Shown: positions 1 to 9,304, counted from the stretch's first letter. The stretch: 64,000 nucleotides of DNA from Roseibium sp. Sym1 (GCF_027359675.1 NZ_CP114786.1:3384501-3448500); one strand, 5' to 3'. The notes: generated by a model from the sequence alone, not told the origin. Made by a program: numbers and translations.

Positions 1-717
1 GACCGGCATGCGCCGCACAAGTTGCTGGTACTCCATCAGTTCTTCCGCGGACATCGCGACCTGGGCCGTGGCCTGGTCGGCGCCCGTTGTCTCCAGAAGA
101 ATGCGCCGCTCGGCGTCCAGGTCCGGATAATGCACGTCGATCTGCATCAGAAAGCGGTCGAGCTGGGCTTCGGGGAGCGGATAGGTGCCTTCCTGCTCAA
201 GCGGGTTCTGGGTGGCGAGCACATGAAAGGGCCGGGGCAGGTCGTGCGGGTGCCCGGCCACGGTGACGTGATATTCCTGCATTGCCTGCAGCAACGCCGA
301 CTGCGTCCGCGGGCTGGCGCGGTTGATTTCGTCGGCCATCAAGAGCTGGGAGAAGACCGGGCCGGGGATGAAGCGGAAGGAGCGGCCGCCTTCGGCGCTT
401 TGTTCCATCACTTCCGCGCCGAGAATGTCGGACGGCATCAGGTCGGGGGTGAACTGGATGCGGCGGGCATCCAGGCCGAGCACGGTTCCAAGCGTTTCCA
501 CGAGCTTGGTCTTGGCGAGCCCGGGAACGCCGACAAGCAGGCCGTGGCCGCCCGCCAAAATGGTGACGAGGGACTGCTCGACGACGGTTTCCTGACCGAA
601 GATGATTCGGGCTATGTCTGTCTTTGCGTCGGAGATCCGGCTTACGGCACGTTCGGCATTTTCAGCAACGGCGGCGAGATCTTCCTCGCTGGGGCTGGAG
701 GGGGAAACAACGCTCAT
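1..717 (-). CDS. MoxR-family AAA+ ATPase (C-terminus outside window)
   Basis: AAA+ ATPase of the MoxR group, which acts as a chaperone or metal/cofactor-insertion ATPase, usually beside DUF58 and VWA-domain genes. The 239 visible codons start at the ATG at 715-717 and run off the left edge. Walker A reads GVPGLAKT (about residues 45-52) and Walker B reads LLMADEINR. Sensor-like ATQNPLEQEGTYPLPEAQLDRF follows in the usual place, and the spacing is typical of the family. It is divergent from the DUF1285 gene. The usual partners would lie left of position 1. The family call is secure; the substrate is unknown. Confidence 0.93.
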   Translation of the reverse strand, partial: MSVVSPSSPSEEDLAAVAENAERAVSRISDAKTDIARIIFGQETVVEQSLVTILAGGHGLLVGVPGLAKTKLVETLGTVLGLDARRIQFTPDLMPSDILGAEVMEQSAEGGRSFRFIPGPVFSQLLMADEINRASPRTQSALLQAMQEYHVTVAGHPHDLPRPFHVLATQNPLEQEGTYPLPEAQLDRFLMQIDVHYPDLDAERRILLETTGADQATAQVAMSAEELMEYQQLVRRMPV

Positions 718-832
718 GAATCACCTTTCCCGTAAGTTCCTGTCGGCTGCCAGACACGTGTGGCGGACCATCGGCCCGGGTGCGTGGTTGCTGCCTATCT
801 TGCAGTCTGACACCATATAAATCAGTACATAA

Positions 833-848
833 GGCGCAATTGTGCGCC
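833..848. promoter_or_regulatory. Short inverted repeat in the MoxR/DUF1285 divergent region
   Basis: The sequence GGCGCA-ATTG-TGCGCC is a perfect 6-bp inverted repeat with a 4-nt spacer. It sits in the non-coding gap between two divergent genes, where an operator would be expected. No regulator in the window is tied to it, so the operator role is a guess from position and symmetry only. Confidence 0.25.
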
Positions 849-1001
849 ATACAGTGGAAAGGTCCAAGATTCTTTCCATGCTCTGGGGAAAAGGTTTGGC
901 ATCCCCTTGCGGGACGGGGAAGGCAAATGATCGTGAGGGACAAGGGCTTGTCAAAAATCCCGGTGGTCAGTCAACACGTTGGGCGGAAGGACGAAAGATC
1001 G

Positions 1002-1595
1002 ATGGCAGAGATATCCGCGATGCCGGCAGGCCTTCAGGCCCTGATGAGCCGGGCGGATGCCGGCGGCAAGGCTCCGCCGCCGGTGGAAAAATGGAATCCT
1101 CCTTTCTGCGGCGACCTCGATATCCGCATCGCCCGCGACGGCACCTGGTACTATCTGGGGTCACCGATCGGGCGGCTGCCGCTGGTCAAGCTGTTCGCTT
1201 CCGTGTTGCGCAAGGACGAGGACGGCCGGCACTACCTGGTCACGCCCGTGGAGAAAATCGGCATCACCGTCGAGGATGCGCCGCTGCTTGCCGTCGAAAT
1301 GGCCGTCGAGGGGGAGGCGGAGAACCGGCAAATTACCTTGCGCACGAATCTGGGGGATCTGGTCCAAGCCGGCCGGGACCATCCGATCCGGTTTGAAAAA
1401 GAACCGGACAGCGGCGGATTGAAACCCTATGTTCATGTCAGGGGACGGCTGGAAGCGCTGTTTACGCGGGCCCTCATGTATCAACTGGCGGAGCTGATGG
1501 AAGAACGCGGCAAAGAGGATGGTAGCGAAACGGGTATCTGGAGCGGAGGGCAGTTTTTTGCTGTCAGTCCGGACCTGCTGGACGTATCGGAGTGA
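1002..1595 (+). CDS. DUF1285 domain protein
   Basis: A 197-residue cytosolic protein matching the DUF1285 family by its run from WNPPFCGDLDIRIARDG through YLVTPVEKIGITVEDAP. The family has no firmly assigned function. It is encoded next to NUDIX and CCA-transferase genes here, as is common in Hyphomicrobiales. The chosen ATG has a purine-rich AAGGAC upstream. An in-frame ATG at 927 with a better GGGGAAGG ribosome site would add 25 residues that do not look family-conserved, so the true start is uncertain. Confidence 0.85.
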   Translation: MAEISAMPAGLQALMSRADAGGKAPPPVEKWNPPFCGDLDIRIARDGTWYYLGSPIGRLPLVKLFASVLRKDEDGRHYLVTPVEKIGITVEDAPLLAVEMAVEGEAENRQITLRTNLGDLVQAGRDHPIRFEKEPDSGGLKPYVHVRGRLEALFTRALMYQLAELMEERGKEDGSETGIWSGGQFFAVSPDLLDVSE

Positions 1596-1634
1596 GTGCA
1601 TGATGCTTGAACAGAAACCCGTTGACCCGGCCGC

Positions 1635-2285
1635 ATGACCGTCCCGCTCATGAACCACAGTATCCTGGAGACCGACTGGAGGCAGCATTTGCGGATGCGG
1701 CTTGCGGAAGCTTCGGGCCGCGCTGCAGTCCCGGACACGGGCGATCATGTTCTCAATCCGGACATGGGGCCCTATGCCCGATGGGAGGGACCGCCACGCG
1801 ACGCGGCCGTCCTGATCGGCATTCAGGAGCGGAGCGACGGGCCCAACGTGGTGCTGACGCAGCGGACCGGTCACCTGAAATCGCATGCCGGCCAGGTTGC
1901 CTTTCCCGGCGGCAAGGTCGACCCGACCGACAGTGGTCCGGTGGAAGCCGCGCTTCGCGAAGCCGACGAGGAAATCGGCCTGCCGCCGGCTCAGGTCGAG
2001 CCGCTCGGCAGCCTTGCCCCCTACCTGACCGGGTCCGGCTACCGGGTCGTCCCGGTTGTCGGCGTGATCCGCTCCGAAGCCCTGTTCCGCGCCAACCCGG
2101 ACGAGGTGGAAGCCGTTTTCGAGGTGCCGCTCCAGTTCCTCATGGATCCGGCGAACCACCAGAAGCTCAGCCGCGAATGGCAGGGCAAACGACGTTATTT
2201 CTACGCCATGCCCTATGGTGAACGCTATATCTGGGGCGTCACCGCGGGGATCATCCGCTCACTGTATGACACGGTCTATCGCTGA
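1635..2285 (+). CDS. NUDIX hydrolase, CoA pyrophosphatase-like (NudL/YeaB type)
   Basis: Predicted to hydrolyse CoA and its derivatives to 3',5'-ADP and phosphopantetheine, or a related nucleoside diphosphate derivative. The 216-residue protein carries the NUDIX box from GGKVD to READEEIGL (about residues 93-116). It is directly preceded by LKSHAGQVAFPGG, the NuCoA signature of CoA pyrophosphatases. Arg, Glu and Glu of the REXXEE core are all present. Its stop overlaps the next ATG by one base, so translation is probably coupled. Substrate is inferred from the motif. Confidence 0.9.
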   Translation: MTVPLMNHSILETDWRQHLRMRLAEASGRAAVPDTGDHVLNPDMGPYARWEGPPRDAAVLIGIQERSDGPNVVLTQRTGHLKSHAGQVAFPGGKVDPTDSGPVEAALREADEEIGLPPAQVEPLGSLAPYLTGSGYRVVPVVGVIRSEALFRANPDEVEAVFEVPLQFLMDPANHQKLSREWQGKRRYFYAMPYGERYIWGVTAGIIRSLYDTVYR

Positions 2286-2545
2286 TGTTTCGAGTTTTTC
2301 TGGCTCACCTTTTCCTGTTTTTGCTCCCCTTCTTCGGATATGCGCTGTGGCTCTGGCTCAGCAAGAAGAGCAATCATCCGGAACGCTGGTCGCGCGGGCC
2401 CATCGCCTGGCTGACCCTGTGCGGTCTTGTCTTCGTCATCGCGGGACTTATCGGCATGGCGACTCTCACGAGAAGCCCGGAAGGGGCCGATTTCATTCCT
2501 TCGCATATGCGCGACGGCGTGTTTGTTCCAGGCCGGTACGAATGA
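2285..2545 (+). CDS. Small DUF6111-type membrane protein
   Basis: An 86-residue protein with two predicted membrane segments (about residues 5-25 and 40-60) and a short polar tail. Its size and its position between a NUDIX gene and the CCA transferase match the DUF6111 group of Hyphomicrobiales. Function is unknown. The start overlaps the upstream stop by one base, and only four bases separate its stop from the next ATG, so it is part of a tight operon. Confidence 0.75.
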   Translation: MFRVFLAHLFLFLLPFFGYALWLWLSKKSNHPERWSRGPIAWLTLCGLVFVIAGLIGMATLTRSPEGADFIPSHMRDGVFVPGRYE

Positions 2546-2549
2546 GGCC

Positions 2550-3788
2550 ATGACAGCGGATGTCGACCATATTCTCGGGCAGGCCGACTGGCTGAGAACA
2601 GACGGGATCCAGGCGGTTTTCGCGGCTATCGAACAAGAGGGCGACCAGGCCCGCGTTGTCGGCGGGGCCGTCCGCAACACCTTGCTCGGGCATCCGGTTC
2701 CGGACGTCGACATCGCGACTACGGCGCCGCCCGAAACGGTGATGCAGCGCGCGCGTGCTGCCGGGTTGAAACCGGTCGGAACGGGACTTGACCACGGCAC
2801 CGTGACCGTCCTCAGCGGCGGGTTCCCCTATGAAGTCACAACCTTGCGCGAGGACGTGGAAACCTTCGGGCGACAGGCGCGCGTGGTTTTCGGCCGGGAC
2901 TGGACCCGGGACGCGGAGCGCCGGGATTTCACCTTGAACGCGCTTTATGTCGACCGCTTCGGTCACCTGCACGATCCGCTCGGCGGGCTGGAGGACTGCC
3001 TGGCGCGGCGGGTCCGGTTCATCGGCGCGCCGGACAGGCGCATCCAGGAGGACTATCTGCGGATCCTGCGGTTCTTCCGGATATACGCGGCCTACGGACA
3101 GGGCGACATGGATGCGGAGGGGCTGGGGGCCTGCCTGCGCCAGCGGGACGGGCTGCGCCACTTGTCGGCCGAGCGTATCGGCCATGAGATGCGTCGCCTG
3201 CTGAGGGCGCCGCTCGCCGGTCCGGCGCTTCGCATGATGAACGACTGCGGCCTTTGGGAAATCGCCACGGGCGGGCTGGCGCGCATCGAGGACTATTCAG
3301 CCTTGCGCGGCCTGGAACCCTTTGCGTTGGAGGTGACCGATCCCGAACTGGGTCTCGTGGTGCTGGGCGGGTTCGTGCGCGAGGATCTGGAACGGATCTG
3401 CGACCGTTTTAGACTGTCCAATGCCGAACGGAGCAGAATGAGAACGGCCTGGGCGGCATTGAAACGGTTGCGTCAGGCCAAGGACCTACCGGACGCCCCG
3501 GCACTGGTTTACGAATTCGGCCGGCAGGGAGCCATTGACGGCCTGCTGGCCTTTTGGGCCGGCCTGCGCGGGCAGAGGAGGGCCGAGGACGGTCCCCAGG
3601 AAGCCTTGTTGTCCCGGCTTCGCCAGGTGCCGGTGCCCGAGTTTCCGCTCAAGGGGGCGGACCTGATAGCTACCGGGCACAAGCCCGGACCCGCGCTGGG
3701 CGATCTGCTCAAGCAACTCGAGGCAAAATGGCGCGAGAGCGGTTTCAGCATGAACAAAGACGCCCTGATACGGCTTGCAGACGCTTGA
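2550..3788 (+). CDS. cca: CCA tRNA nucleotidyltransferase / poly(A) polymerase family
   Basis: Adds or repairs the 3' CCA end of tRNA using CTP and ATP; a class II nucleotidyltransferase. The 412-residue protein has the N-terminal VGGAVRNTLLG loop, the DVDIAT catalytic acidic pair (Asp-x-Asp), and RRDFTLNALYVD with RRVRFIG..RIQEDYLRILRFFR in the usual order. Length is normal for alphaproteobacteria. An upstream in-frame extension exists but overlaps the DUF6111 gene, so the ATG at 2550 is preferred. A pcnB-like role cannot be fully excluded. Confidence 0.93.
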   Translation: MTADVDHILGQADWLRTDGIQAVFAAIEQEGDQARVVGGAVRNTLLGHPVPDVDIATTAPPETVMQRARAAGLKPVGTGLDHGTVTVLSGGFPYEVTTLREDVETFGRQARVVFGRDWTRDAERRDFTLNALYVDRFGHLHDPLGGLEDCLARRVRFIGAPDRRIQEDYLRILRFFRIYAAYGQGDMDAEGLGACLRQRDGLRHLSAERIGHEMRRLLRAPLAGPALRMMNDCGLWEIATGGLARIEDYSALRGLEPFALEVTDPELGLVVLGGFVREDLERICDRFRLSNAERSRMRTAWAALKRLRQAKDLPDAPALVYEFGRQGAIDGLLAFWAGLRGQRRAEDGPQEALLSRLRQVPVPEFPLKGADLIATGHKPGPALGDLLKQLEAKWRESGFSMNKDALIRLADA

Positions 3789-3850
3789 TTTTAAGCAAAT
3801 GTTAGGCGGCTTTGCGGCACATCTTTAAGTGTATTTTGAGTGCGGTAGCC

Positions 3851-4118
3851 TAGGTGGCGGACTCATAATTGAAGATGAAATGGCATGGAAAATGGCGAAA
3901 CACCGCCAGGAAGGGTGCGTGGAGCGGGCTTTTCGCCCGGTCAAGCGCGCTGACGACGCGGAGTGAAGCCATTTCCATGTCCTTCGGATTTGACCGAATT
4001 GGGCTTCCTCGGCGTCGCGAAAGGCTTGAAAATGAACCGCATTTCCTGCGCTTTCGCTCCTTGATGAAGACCAATTCGCCTCAAACCATTTCATCTTCAT
4101 TTATGAGACCGTCACCTA
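3851..4118. repeat. 268-bp inverted-repeat element, copy A (MITE-like)
   Basis: Bounded by 33-bp terminal inverted repeats at 3851-3883 and 4086-4118 that match at 30 of 33 positions. It has no credible coding capacity. A CGGGC-TTTTC-GCCCG hairpin lies at 3925-3939, and an AAATG/CATTT hairpin at about 4030-4044. The same length, repeat type and internal hairpins recur at 25059-25326 in the opposite orientation. The outer TA (left CTAG, right CTAA) would fit IS630 or IS5-type target choice. It fills most of the 379-bp gap before the HD-GYP gene. Confidence 0.8.
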
Positions 4119-4167
4119 ACCTTCGGACCCCTGTGTCCTCCTTGAGGGACAACTGGCGAGGACAGGA

Positions 4168-5280
4168 ATGGAAATTGTTCTGATATCGGACGGACCGCTT
4201 CCACTCGACTCGCCGGTCAGGAAACTGCCTTTCTTTTTTCCTGCGCGTCTGGTCGACATGGCCAAGGTCTCCAAGAGAACCGTTGGTGCAGCGCAGGTTG
4301 CCGTCGTCGAATTGCTGGACGCGACGGATGCCGGACTGACCGCCCTGAAGAACTCCTGGGACACCATCGCCGAAATACCCGTCTTCTGTCTTGTCTCCCG
4401 GAAAAACCGCCGTGAGGTCATCCAGGCGTCCGCGCTGGGCAAGACCGAGCCGCTGGAGCGCGATACGCCCCTGTCGCTGCTCGTGCGCACCATCAAGTCC
4501 AAGGTCGGTTTCGATCCGATGGCCACTGTGCCCAGGTCGGTTCCGTCCAAGACACTTGAGGCCTACCGAAAGGGCAACGCCTTCCTGGAAAGCATGGTTC
4601 TGTCGGCCACCGACGGCTCGAATATCCAGATCAATCTCATGAACGAGAGCGCCAAGGAAATCCTTGCGGCGCTTTCGCTCGACGGAATTGGGCCCTGGAT
4701 GGAGGCCGTGCAGTCGCATCACAGCGGCACCTACTGCCATTCGCTTATGGTATGCGGGATCGCGGGTCTGTTCGCGCGCCATCTGGGTTGGAAAGAAGCC
4801 GATTGCGTGGAGGTCATCGCCGGCGGCCTGTTGCATGATATCGGCAAGATGCGGATCCCGCTGACCATTCTCGACAAGGCCGACAAGCTCACGCCGGAAG
4901 AGCGTGCCATCATCGACAAGCATCCGCAATTCGGCCGGGAAATTCTCAAGCCGAGGCTCGAGGTGGCGATCGATATCAAGAAGATGGCGATCCAGCACCA
5001 CGAATTTCTCGACGGGTCGGGCTATCCCGACGGCCTCAAGGCCTCACGGATCTCGCCGAAGGTCCGGCTGATGACGATCTGCGACATTTTCACGGCGCTG
5101 ACGGAGACGCGTGCCTACAAGGAAGGCCTGCCGGCCCGGGTTGCCATCGATACGCTGAAACAAATGGGCAGGAAGCTGGACCAGGACATGGTCGACCAGT
5201 TCGCGCGCATGGTTCTCGACCGCGGCTTCGGCGAGGTCAGCCGGGCGACCGGCCCGGTTGGCGGCAGAGCCGCAGGCTAG
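4168..5280 (+). CDS. HD-GYP domain protein with a receiver-like N-terminus
   Basis: A 370-residue protein whose C-terminal half is an HD-GYP domain, the class that hydrolyses cyclic di-GMP. HSGTYCHS, LLHDIGK (His223-Asp224), the HH pair in IQHHEF and the DGSGYP signature are intact, so phosphodiesterase activity is plausible. The first ~115 residues resemble a receiver fold (an IPVFCLVSR strand, then LLVRTIKS at the end), but I see no clear phosphoacceptor aspartate. Its start lies 50 bp after the 268-bp repeat element. GAGGACAGGA serves as ribosome site. Confidence 0.9.
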   Translation: MEIVLISDGPLPLDSPVRKLPFFFPARLVDMAKVSKRTVGAAQVAVVELLDATDAGLTALKNSWDTIAEIPVFCLVSRKNRREVIQASALGKTEPLERDTPLSLLVRTIKSKVGFDPMATVPRSVPSKTLEAYRKGNAFLESMVLSATDGSNIQINLMNESAKEILAALSLDGIGPWMEAVQSHHSGTYCHSLMVCGIAGLFARHLGWKEADCVEVIAGGLLHDIGKMRIPLTILDKADKLTPEERAIIDKHPQFGREILKPRLEVAIDIKKMAIQHHEFLDGSGYPDGLKASRISPKVRLMTICDIFTALTETRAYKEGLPARVAIDTLKQMGRKLDQDMVDQFARMVLDRGFGEVSRATGPVGGRAAG

Positions 5281-5281
5281 G

Positions 5282-6208
5282 TCAGGGCCACTTCACCACG
5301 GGGGGCATGGATGAAAGGATCGAGGCGACGTTGCCTCCGGTCTTCAGCCCGAAGATGGTGCCCCGGTCGTAGAGCAGGTTGTATTCGACATACCGGCCCC
5401 GCCGGACCAGTTGCTCCTCACGGTCCGCTTTCGTCCAGGGTTTCTCGAAATTGCGGCGCACCAGCTCCGGATAGACCTCCAGAAAGGCCAGGCCGACATC
5501 CCTGGTAAAGGCAAAATCCGCGTTCCAGTCGCCGCTGTTGAGATAGTCGTAGAAAATCCCGCCAATGCCGCGTGGCTCGTTGCGGTGCTTCAGGAAGAAA
5601 TAGTCGTCGCACCAGGCCTTGTAGGCATCGTAATCCGCGACCTCATGGGCGTCGCAGGCCTTGCGCATGGCACCGTGAAAGGTGCGCGTGTCCGGGTCGT
5701 CCTGCGTGCGCCTGGCGTCCAGGACAGGCGTCAGGTCTGCGCCGCCGCCGAACCATTGACGGGTGGTGACCACCATCCGGGTGTTCATGTGCACCGCCGG
5801 CACATGCGGATTTTGCGGGTGCGCGATCAGGCTGATGCCGGACGCCCAGAATCGCGGATCCTCGTTGGCGCCGGGGATCTGGCCGCGAAACTCGGGAGAG
5901 AATTCGCCATGGACCGTCGAGATATGCACGCCGACCTTCTCGAACACGCGGCCATGCATCATCGACATGACGCCACCACCGCCCTTCTCCCCGGTGCTGT
6001 CCGTACGCTCCCAGGGGGTGCGTTCGAACCGCCCGGCCGGCTGGTCGGCGAGCGGGCCCGACAGGGTGCCGATCTCGTCTTCAAGGTCCTCGAAGGACTT
6101 GCAGATCCTGTCGCGCAGCTCCCGGAACCAGGCCGGGGCGTCCGTTTTCTTGTCTTCAATGCCGTCCGGGACAGGACCGCCGCGATTTTCCGGCGAAGGT
6201 GGGTTCAT
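5282..6208 (-). CDS. hemF: Oxygen-dependent coproporphyrinogen III oxidase
   Basis: Converts coproporphyrinogen III to protoporphyrinogen IX in aerobic haem synthesis. The 308-residue protein shows the family hallmarks [35 protein letters not shown] and [17 protein letters not shown] near the C-terminus. Length is normal. The start at 6206-6208 has AGGA eight bases upstream. It faces the HD-GYP gene tail to tail (1-bp gap) and is followed upstream by trmL on the same strand. Confidence 0.97.
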   Translation of the reverse strand: MNPPSPENRGGPVPDGIEDKKTDAPAWFRELRDRICKSFEDLEDEIGTLSGPLADQPAGRFERTPWERTDSTGEKGGGGVMSMMHGRVFEKVGVHISTVHGEFSPEFRGQIPGANEDPRFWASGISLIAHPQNPHVPAVHMNTRMVVTTRQWFGGGADLTPVLDARRTQDDPDTRTFHGAMRKACDAHEVADYDAYKAWCDDYFFLKHRNEPRGIGGIFYDYLNSGDWNADFAFTRDVGLAFLEVYPELVRRNFEKPWTKADREEQLVRRGRYVEYNLLYDRGTIFGLKTGGNVASILSSMPPVVKWP

Positions 6209-6262
6209 GACATCGTCCTAATCTGAAAAAGCGGACCCGCACATGCGGTGCCTTCAAGAATA

Positions 6263-6733
6263 CTAACCAGTGCTTCTAGGGAATGTGCCTGTTTGCCGCA
6301 AGGCTTCGCCGAGCGCCATGCCGACGGCAACGGCCACATTGACGGAGCGCATGTCCTCAGCCATCGGGATGGTCAGGCGGGCATCGGCGCCCGCATGCAC
6401 GGTCTCCGGCACCCCGGCGCCTTCCCGGCCCATCAGCAGGATGTCGTCTTCGGAAAAGCTGAAATCGACATAGGGTTGCGTGGCCCTGGTGGTCAGCAGA
6501 ACCAGCCGCCGGCCCAGCGGCTTCCGCCAGGCCTCGAAGGCGTCAAACGACGTGTGACGGGTCATTGCGGCACGTTCAAGATAGTCCATGCCCGCACGTT
6601 TCAGGGCGCTGTCGGAGATCGGGAAACCGGCCGGCTCAACAAGGTGCACCCTGACGCTCATGCAGGCCGCAAGGCGCAGGATTGTTCCGGTGTTCTGCGG
6701 GATATCGGGTTGGTACAGTGCAATGTCGGGCAT
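6263..6733 (-). CDS. trmL: tRNA (cytidine(34)-2'-O)-methyltransferase
   Basis: SPOUT-class methyltransferase that 2'-O-methylates the wobble base of certain leucine tRNAs. The 156-residue protein begins MPDIALYQPDIPQNTGTI and has the knot motifs LLMGREGAGVP and IPMAEDMRSVNVAVA in order. A long upstream open frame exists, but only the ATG at 6731-6733 has a good AGGA site and yields the family length; an ATG 12 bp upstream is possible. It is divergent from the ABC exporter. Confidence 0.94.
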   Translation of the reverse strand: MPDIALYQPDIPQNTGTILRLAACMSVRVHLVEPAGFPISDSALKRAGMDYLERAAMTRHTSFDAFEAWRKPLGRRLVLLTTRATQPYVDFSFSEDDILLMGREGAGVPETVHAGADARLTIPMAEDMRSVNVAVAVGMALGEALRQTGTFPRSTG

Positions 6734-6911
6734 GTCGTCCTGCATTCGTGAGCCGGTGAGGGCGTACCAGAAGTCCCTGGGGAGTGCAAAGCGGAAGCGC
6801 ACGCGCCCAGGGGTGTCCCCAATTGGCCCGACCCGCAAAACGCGTTTCATTTGGGGTGGGCCAACCGGCGGACAGGTGCGTAGGATAGGCAGAAGATTCG
6901 CTCCAGCCTCC

Positions 6912-8777
6912 ATGGAGACGCACGTGTCCCCGTTATTCCGCCTTTTCGAAACCTGGATTGATCCCTTCCGGGCCCCGCCAACTGCCGACATGCCCCGCGG
7001 CGGGGGCGCGTTTCTGTTTTATTTCGTTTCCCAGGTGCGCTGGCCGTTTGCCGCCATGCTGCTGCTGGGGGGCGCGGCTGCCTTCGTCGAGGTGGCCATC
7101 TTCAATTTTCTCGGTGATCTGGTCGACCTCCTGGAAAAGGGCAATCGGGAGACCTTCTTCAGCGATCATGCGGCAACGCTGCTCTTCATGGCCTTTGTCG
7201 TGCTTGTGGTGCGGGCCCTCACAAACTCGCTGATGGCGCTGGTGGAGGAGCAAACGGTGGTGCCGGGCTTTTTCAACCTCGTTCGCTGGCAATGCCACCA
7301 GCGGGTCATGAAGCAGAGCCTCGGCTATTTCCAGGACGACCTGGCCGGGCGGCTGGCGCAAAAAGTCATGCAGTCGGGCATGTCCACCGGCGATTTCATG
7401 ACCAATCTACTTCAGGTCGTCTGGTTCATCGTCGTCTACGCCGTCACCACGCTTGTGCTGATCGCCGAGCTCGACCTGCGCCTTGGTCTGCTGGTCGGTC
7501 TCTGGTTGTGCTGTTTTGCAGTGACGGCCCGGGTCTTCGTGCCGCGTGTGAGGCAGGCCGCCAAGGAGGTCGCCAATTCCTACTCCGGCGTGACCGGACG
7601 GCTGGTCGACACCTATACCAATATCCAGTCGGTCAAGCTGTTCGGATCGGCCCGGGAAGAAAACCAGGGTGCCCGGGCCGCCGTCGAGGGCTTCATCGGA
7701 AAGCTGAGGCAATTCACCCGTCTCCTGACCACCATCCGGATGGTCATGTCGTTTCTCAACGGGCTGCTCATAGTCGCGATCACGGCCCTGGCACTGCGTA
7801 TCTGGCAGGATGGCGCCATCAGCACCGGTCACGTCGCCTTCGCGCTCAGCCTGATCCTGCGGCTGAATATCCTGCTCAACCGGTTGTTCAACCAGCTGAA
7901 CGGCCTGTTCCGCCATTTCGGTTCCATGCAGGACAGCATGGAGACCGTGGTCAAGCCGATCTCGCTGACCGACGCCGAGAACGCGCCGGAGCTGGCCGTG
8001 ACGCAGGGCGCGGTCGCCTTCGAGAACATCCGCTTCCACTATGGCAAGGCGGGTGGCGTCATCGATCACCTGAACCTGTCGATCAGCCCGGGAGAGCGGG
8101 TCGGGATCGTCGGGCCGTCGGGAGCCGGCAAGACCACGCTTACGAGCCTGCTTCTCCGGTTTTTCGATGTCGAGAGCGGCCGGGTTGCCATCGATGGACA
8201 GGATATCCGGTCGGTCACCCAGGAGAGCCTGCGCCGGTCCATCGGCATGGTGACCCAGGACCCGTCGCTGCTGCACCGCTCGATCCGCGAGAATATCCTG
8301 TATGGCCGGACTGCCGCGAGCGAGGAAGAGCTGCTGGAAGCCGTGCGCAAGGCCCACGCGCTCGAGTTCATCGAGCGACTGGAGGACAGGCGTGGCCGAA
8401 CCGGCCTTGATGCCTTTGTCGGCGAGCGGGGGGTGAAACTGTCCGGTGGCCAGCGCCAGCGCATCGCCATCGCGCGCGTGCTTTTGAAAAATGCGCCGAT
8501 CCTGGTTCTGGACGAGGCGACATCGGCGCTCGATTCGGAAGTCGAGGCCGCGATCCAGGACAACCTGCAGAGCCTGATGTCCGGAAAGACCGTGATCGCG
8601 ATAGCGCACAGGCTGTCGACCATTGCGGCGATGGACCGCCTGATCGTCATGGACGGGGGACGCATCGTCCAGGAAGGAACACACGAGCAGCTGCTCGACG
8701 ATACCAACGGACTTTACGCGCAGCTTTGGCATCGCCAGTCCGGCGGGTTCCTGAAGGCGAATGCGGAACCGGCATGA
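6912..8777 (+). CDS. ABC exporter, fused permease-ATPase (copy 1)
   Basis: A 621-residue half-transporter of the exporter type, with the membrane domain in residues ~40-330 and the nucleotide-binding domain in ~350-600. Walker A GPSGAGKTT (about 400), signature LSGGQRQR (about 509), Walker B ILVLDEATSALD and H-loop IAHRLST are all canonical, so a homodimer should be active. It closely resembles the exporter at 13588, including the YTNI..VKLF coupling region. The substrate is unknown. An extended open frame upstream is ignored because it overlaps trmL. The GTG at 6924 is an alternative start. Confidence 0.9.
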   Translation: METHVSPLFRLFETWIDPFRAPPTADMPRGGGAFLFYFVSQVRWPFAAMLLLGGAAAFVEVAIFNFLGDLVDLLEKGNRETFFSDHAATLLFMAFVVLVVRALTNSLMALVEEQTVVPGFFNLVRWQCHQRVMKQSLGYFQDDLAGRLAQKVMQSGMSTGDFMTNLLQVVWFIVVYAVTTLVLIAELDLRLGLLVGLWLCCFAVTARVFVPRVRQAAKEVANSYSGVTGRLVDTYTNIQSVKLFGSAREENQGARAAVEGFIGKLRQFTRLLTTIRMVMSFLNGLLIVAITALALRIWQDGAISTGHVAFALSLILRLNILLNRLFNQLNGLFRHFGSMQDSMETVVKPISLTDAENAPELAVTQGAVAFENIRFHYGKAGGVIDHLNLSISPGERVGIVGPSGAGKTTLTSLLLRFFDVESGRVAIDGQDIRSVTQESLRRSIGMVTQDPSLLHRSIRENILYGRTAASEEELLEAVRKAHALEFIERLEDRRGRTGLDAFVGERGVKLSGGQRQRIAIARVLLKNAPILVLDEATSALDSEVEAAIQDNLQSLMSGKTVIAIAHRLSTIAAMDRLIVMDGGRIVQEGTHEQLLDDTNGLYAQLWHRQSGGFLKANAEPA

Positions 8778-8902
8778 CAATGTGCCGGCCGGCCGAGCCT
8801 GCCGGACGCCCGTCCGTCCTGATCCGGCCCCATGTTCCGGCCCCATGATCCGTCAATGGCGTCCGGGCGTAGATCATGTGGAATTCCCTCCAAGAGGAAA
8901 TC

Positions 8903-9304
8903 ATGCTCAAGCTCATTACCGCCTATCTTTCCACCGCCATCGTGTTTCTTGCGGTCGACTATGTCTGGCTTTCGCATGTGGCCACGCGGTTCTACCGCGA
9001 CCAGATCGGCCACCTGCTCATGGACAAGCCGAACCTGGCGGCGGCGGCCGTCTTTTATGTCTTGTATGTTGTCGGGATCGTGGTTTTCGCGGTTGCGCCG
9101 GCATTGCGCGGCGAGAGCTTCGCCACCGCCGTTCTCTATGGCGCCCTGTTCGGTTTCTTCACCTATGCCACCTATGACGTCACCAATTACGCCACCTTGA
9201 AGGACTGGCCGGTCCTCGTTGTGGCGGTGGATGTGGCCTGGGGAACCTTCCTGTCGGCCTTGTCCGCCACGCTGGGATACAGCCTGACGCGGCTGGTTGC
9301 CTGA
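8903..9304 (+). CDS. DUF2177 family membrane protein
   Basis: A 133-residue protein with about four membrane segments. It matches DUF2177 by AVDYVWLSHVATRFYRDQIG near the start, LYGALFGFFTYATYDVTNYA in the middle and a DVAWGTFLSA helix near the end. Function is not established. The start at 8903 is supported by AAGAGGAAATC upstream; an ATG at 8876 lacks such a site. Confidence 0.85.
   Translation: MLKLITAYLSTAIVFLAVDYVWLSHVATRFYRDQIGHLLMDKPNLAAAAVFYVLYVVGIVVFAVAPALRGESFATAVLYGALFGFFTYATYDVTNYATLKDWPVLVVAVDVAWGTFLSALSATLGYSLTRLVA

Noticed and set aside
3825..4183. Opposing ORFs of about 90-104 codons inside the 268-bp repeat copy A
   Set aside because: They read through the terminal repeats, do not match a known family, and the frame is not kept in copy B.
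8778..8902. GC-rich repeat-like text after ABC exporter copy 1
   Set aside because: The GGCCGG and GGCCCCATG strings repeat loosely but do not make a stable perfect stem, so I do not call a terminator.
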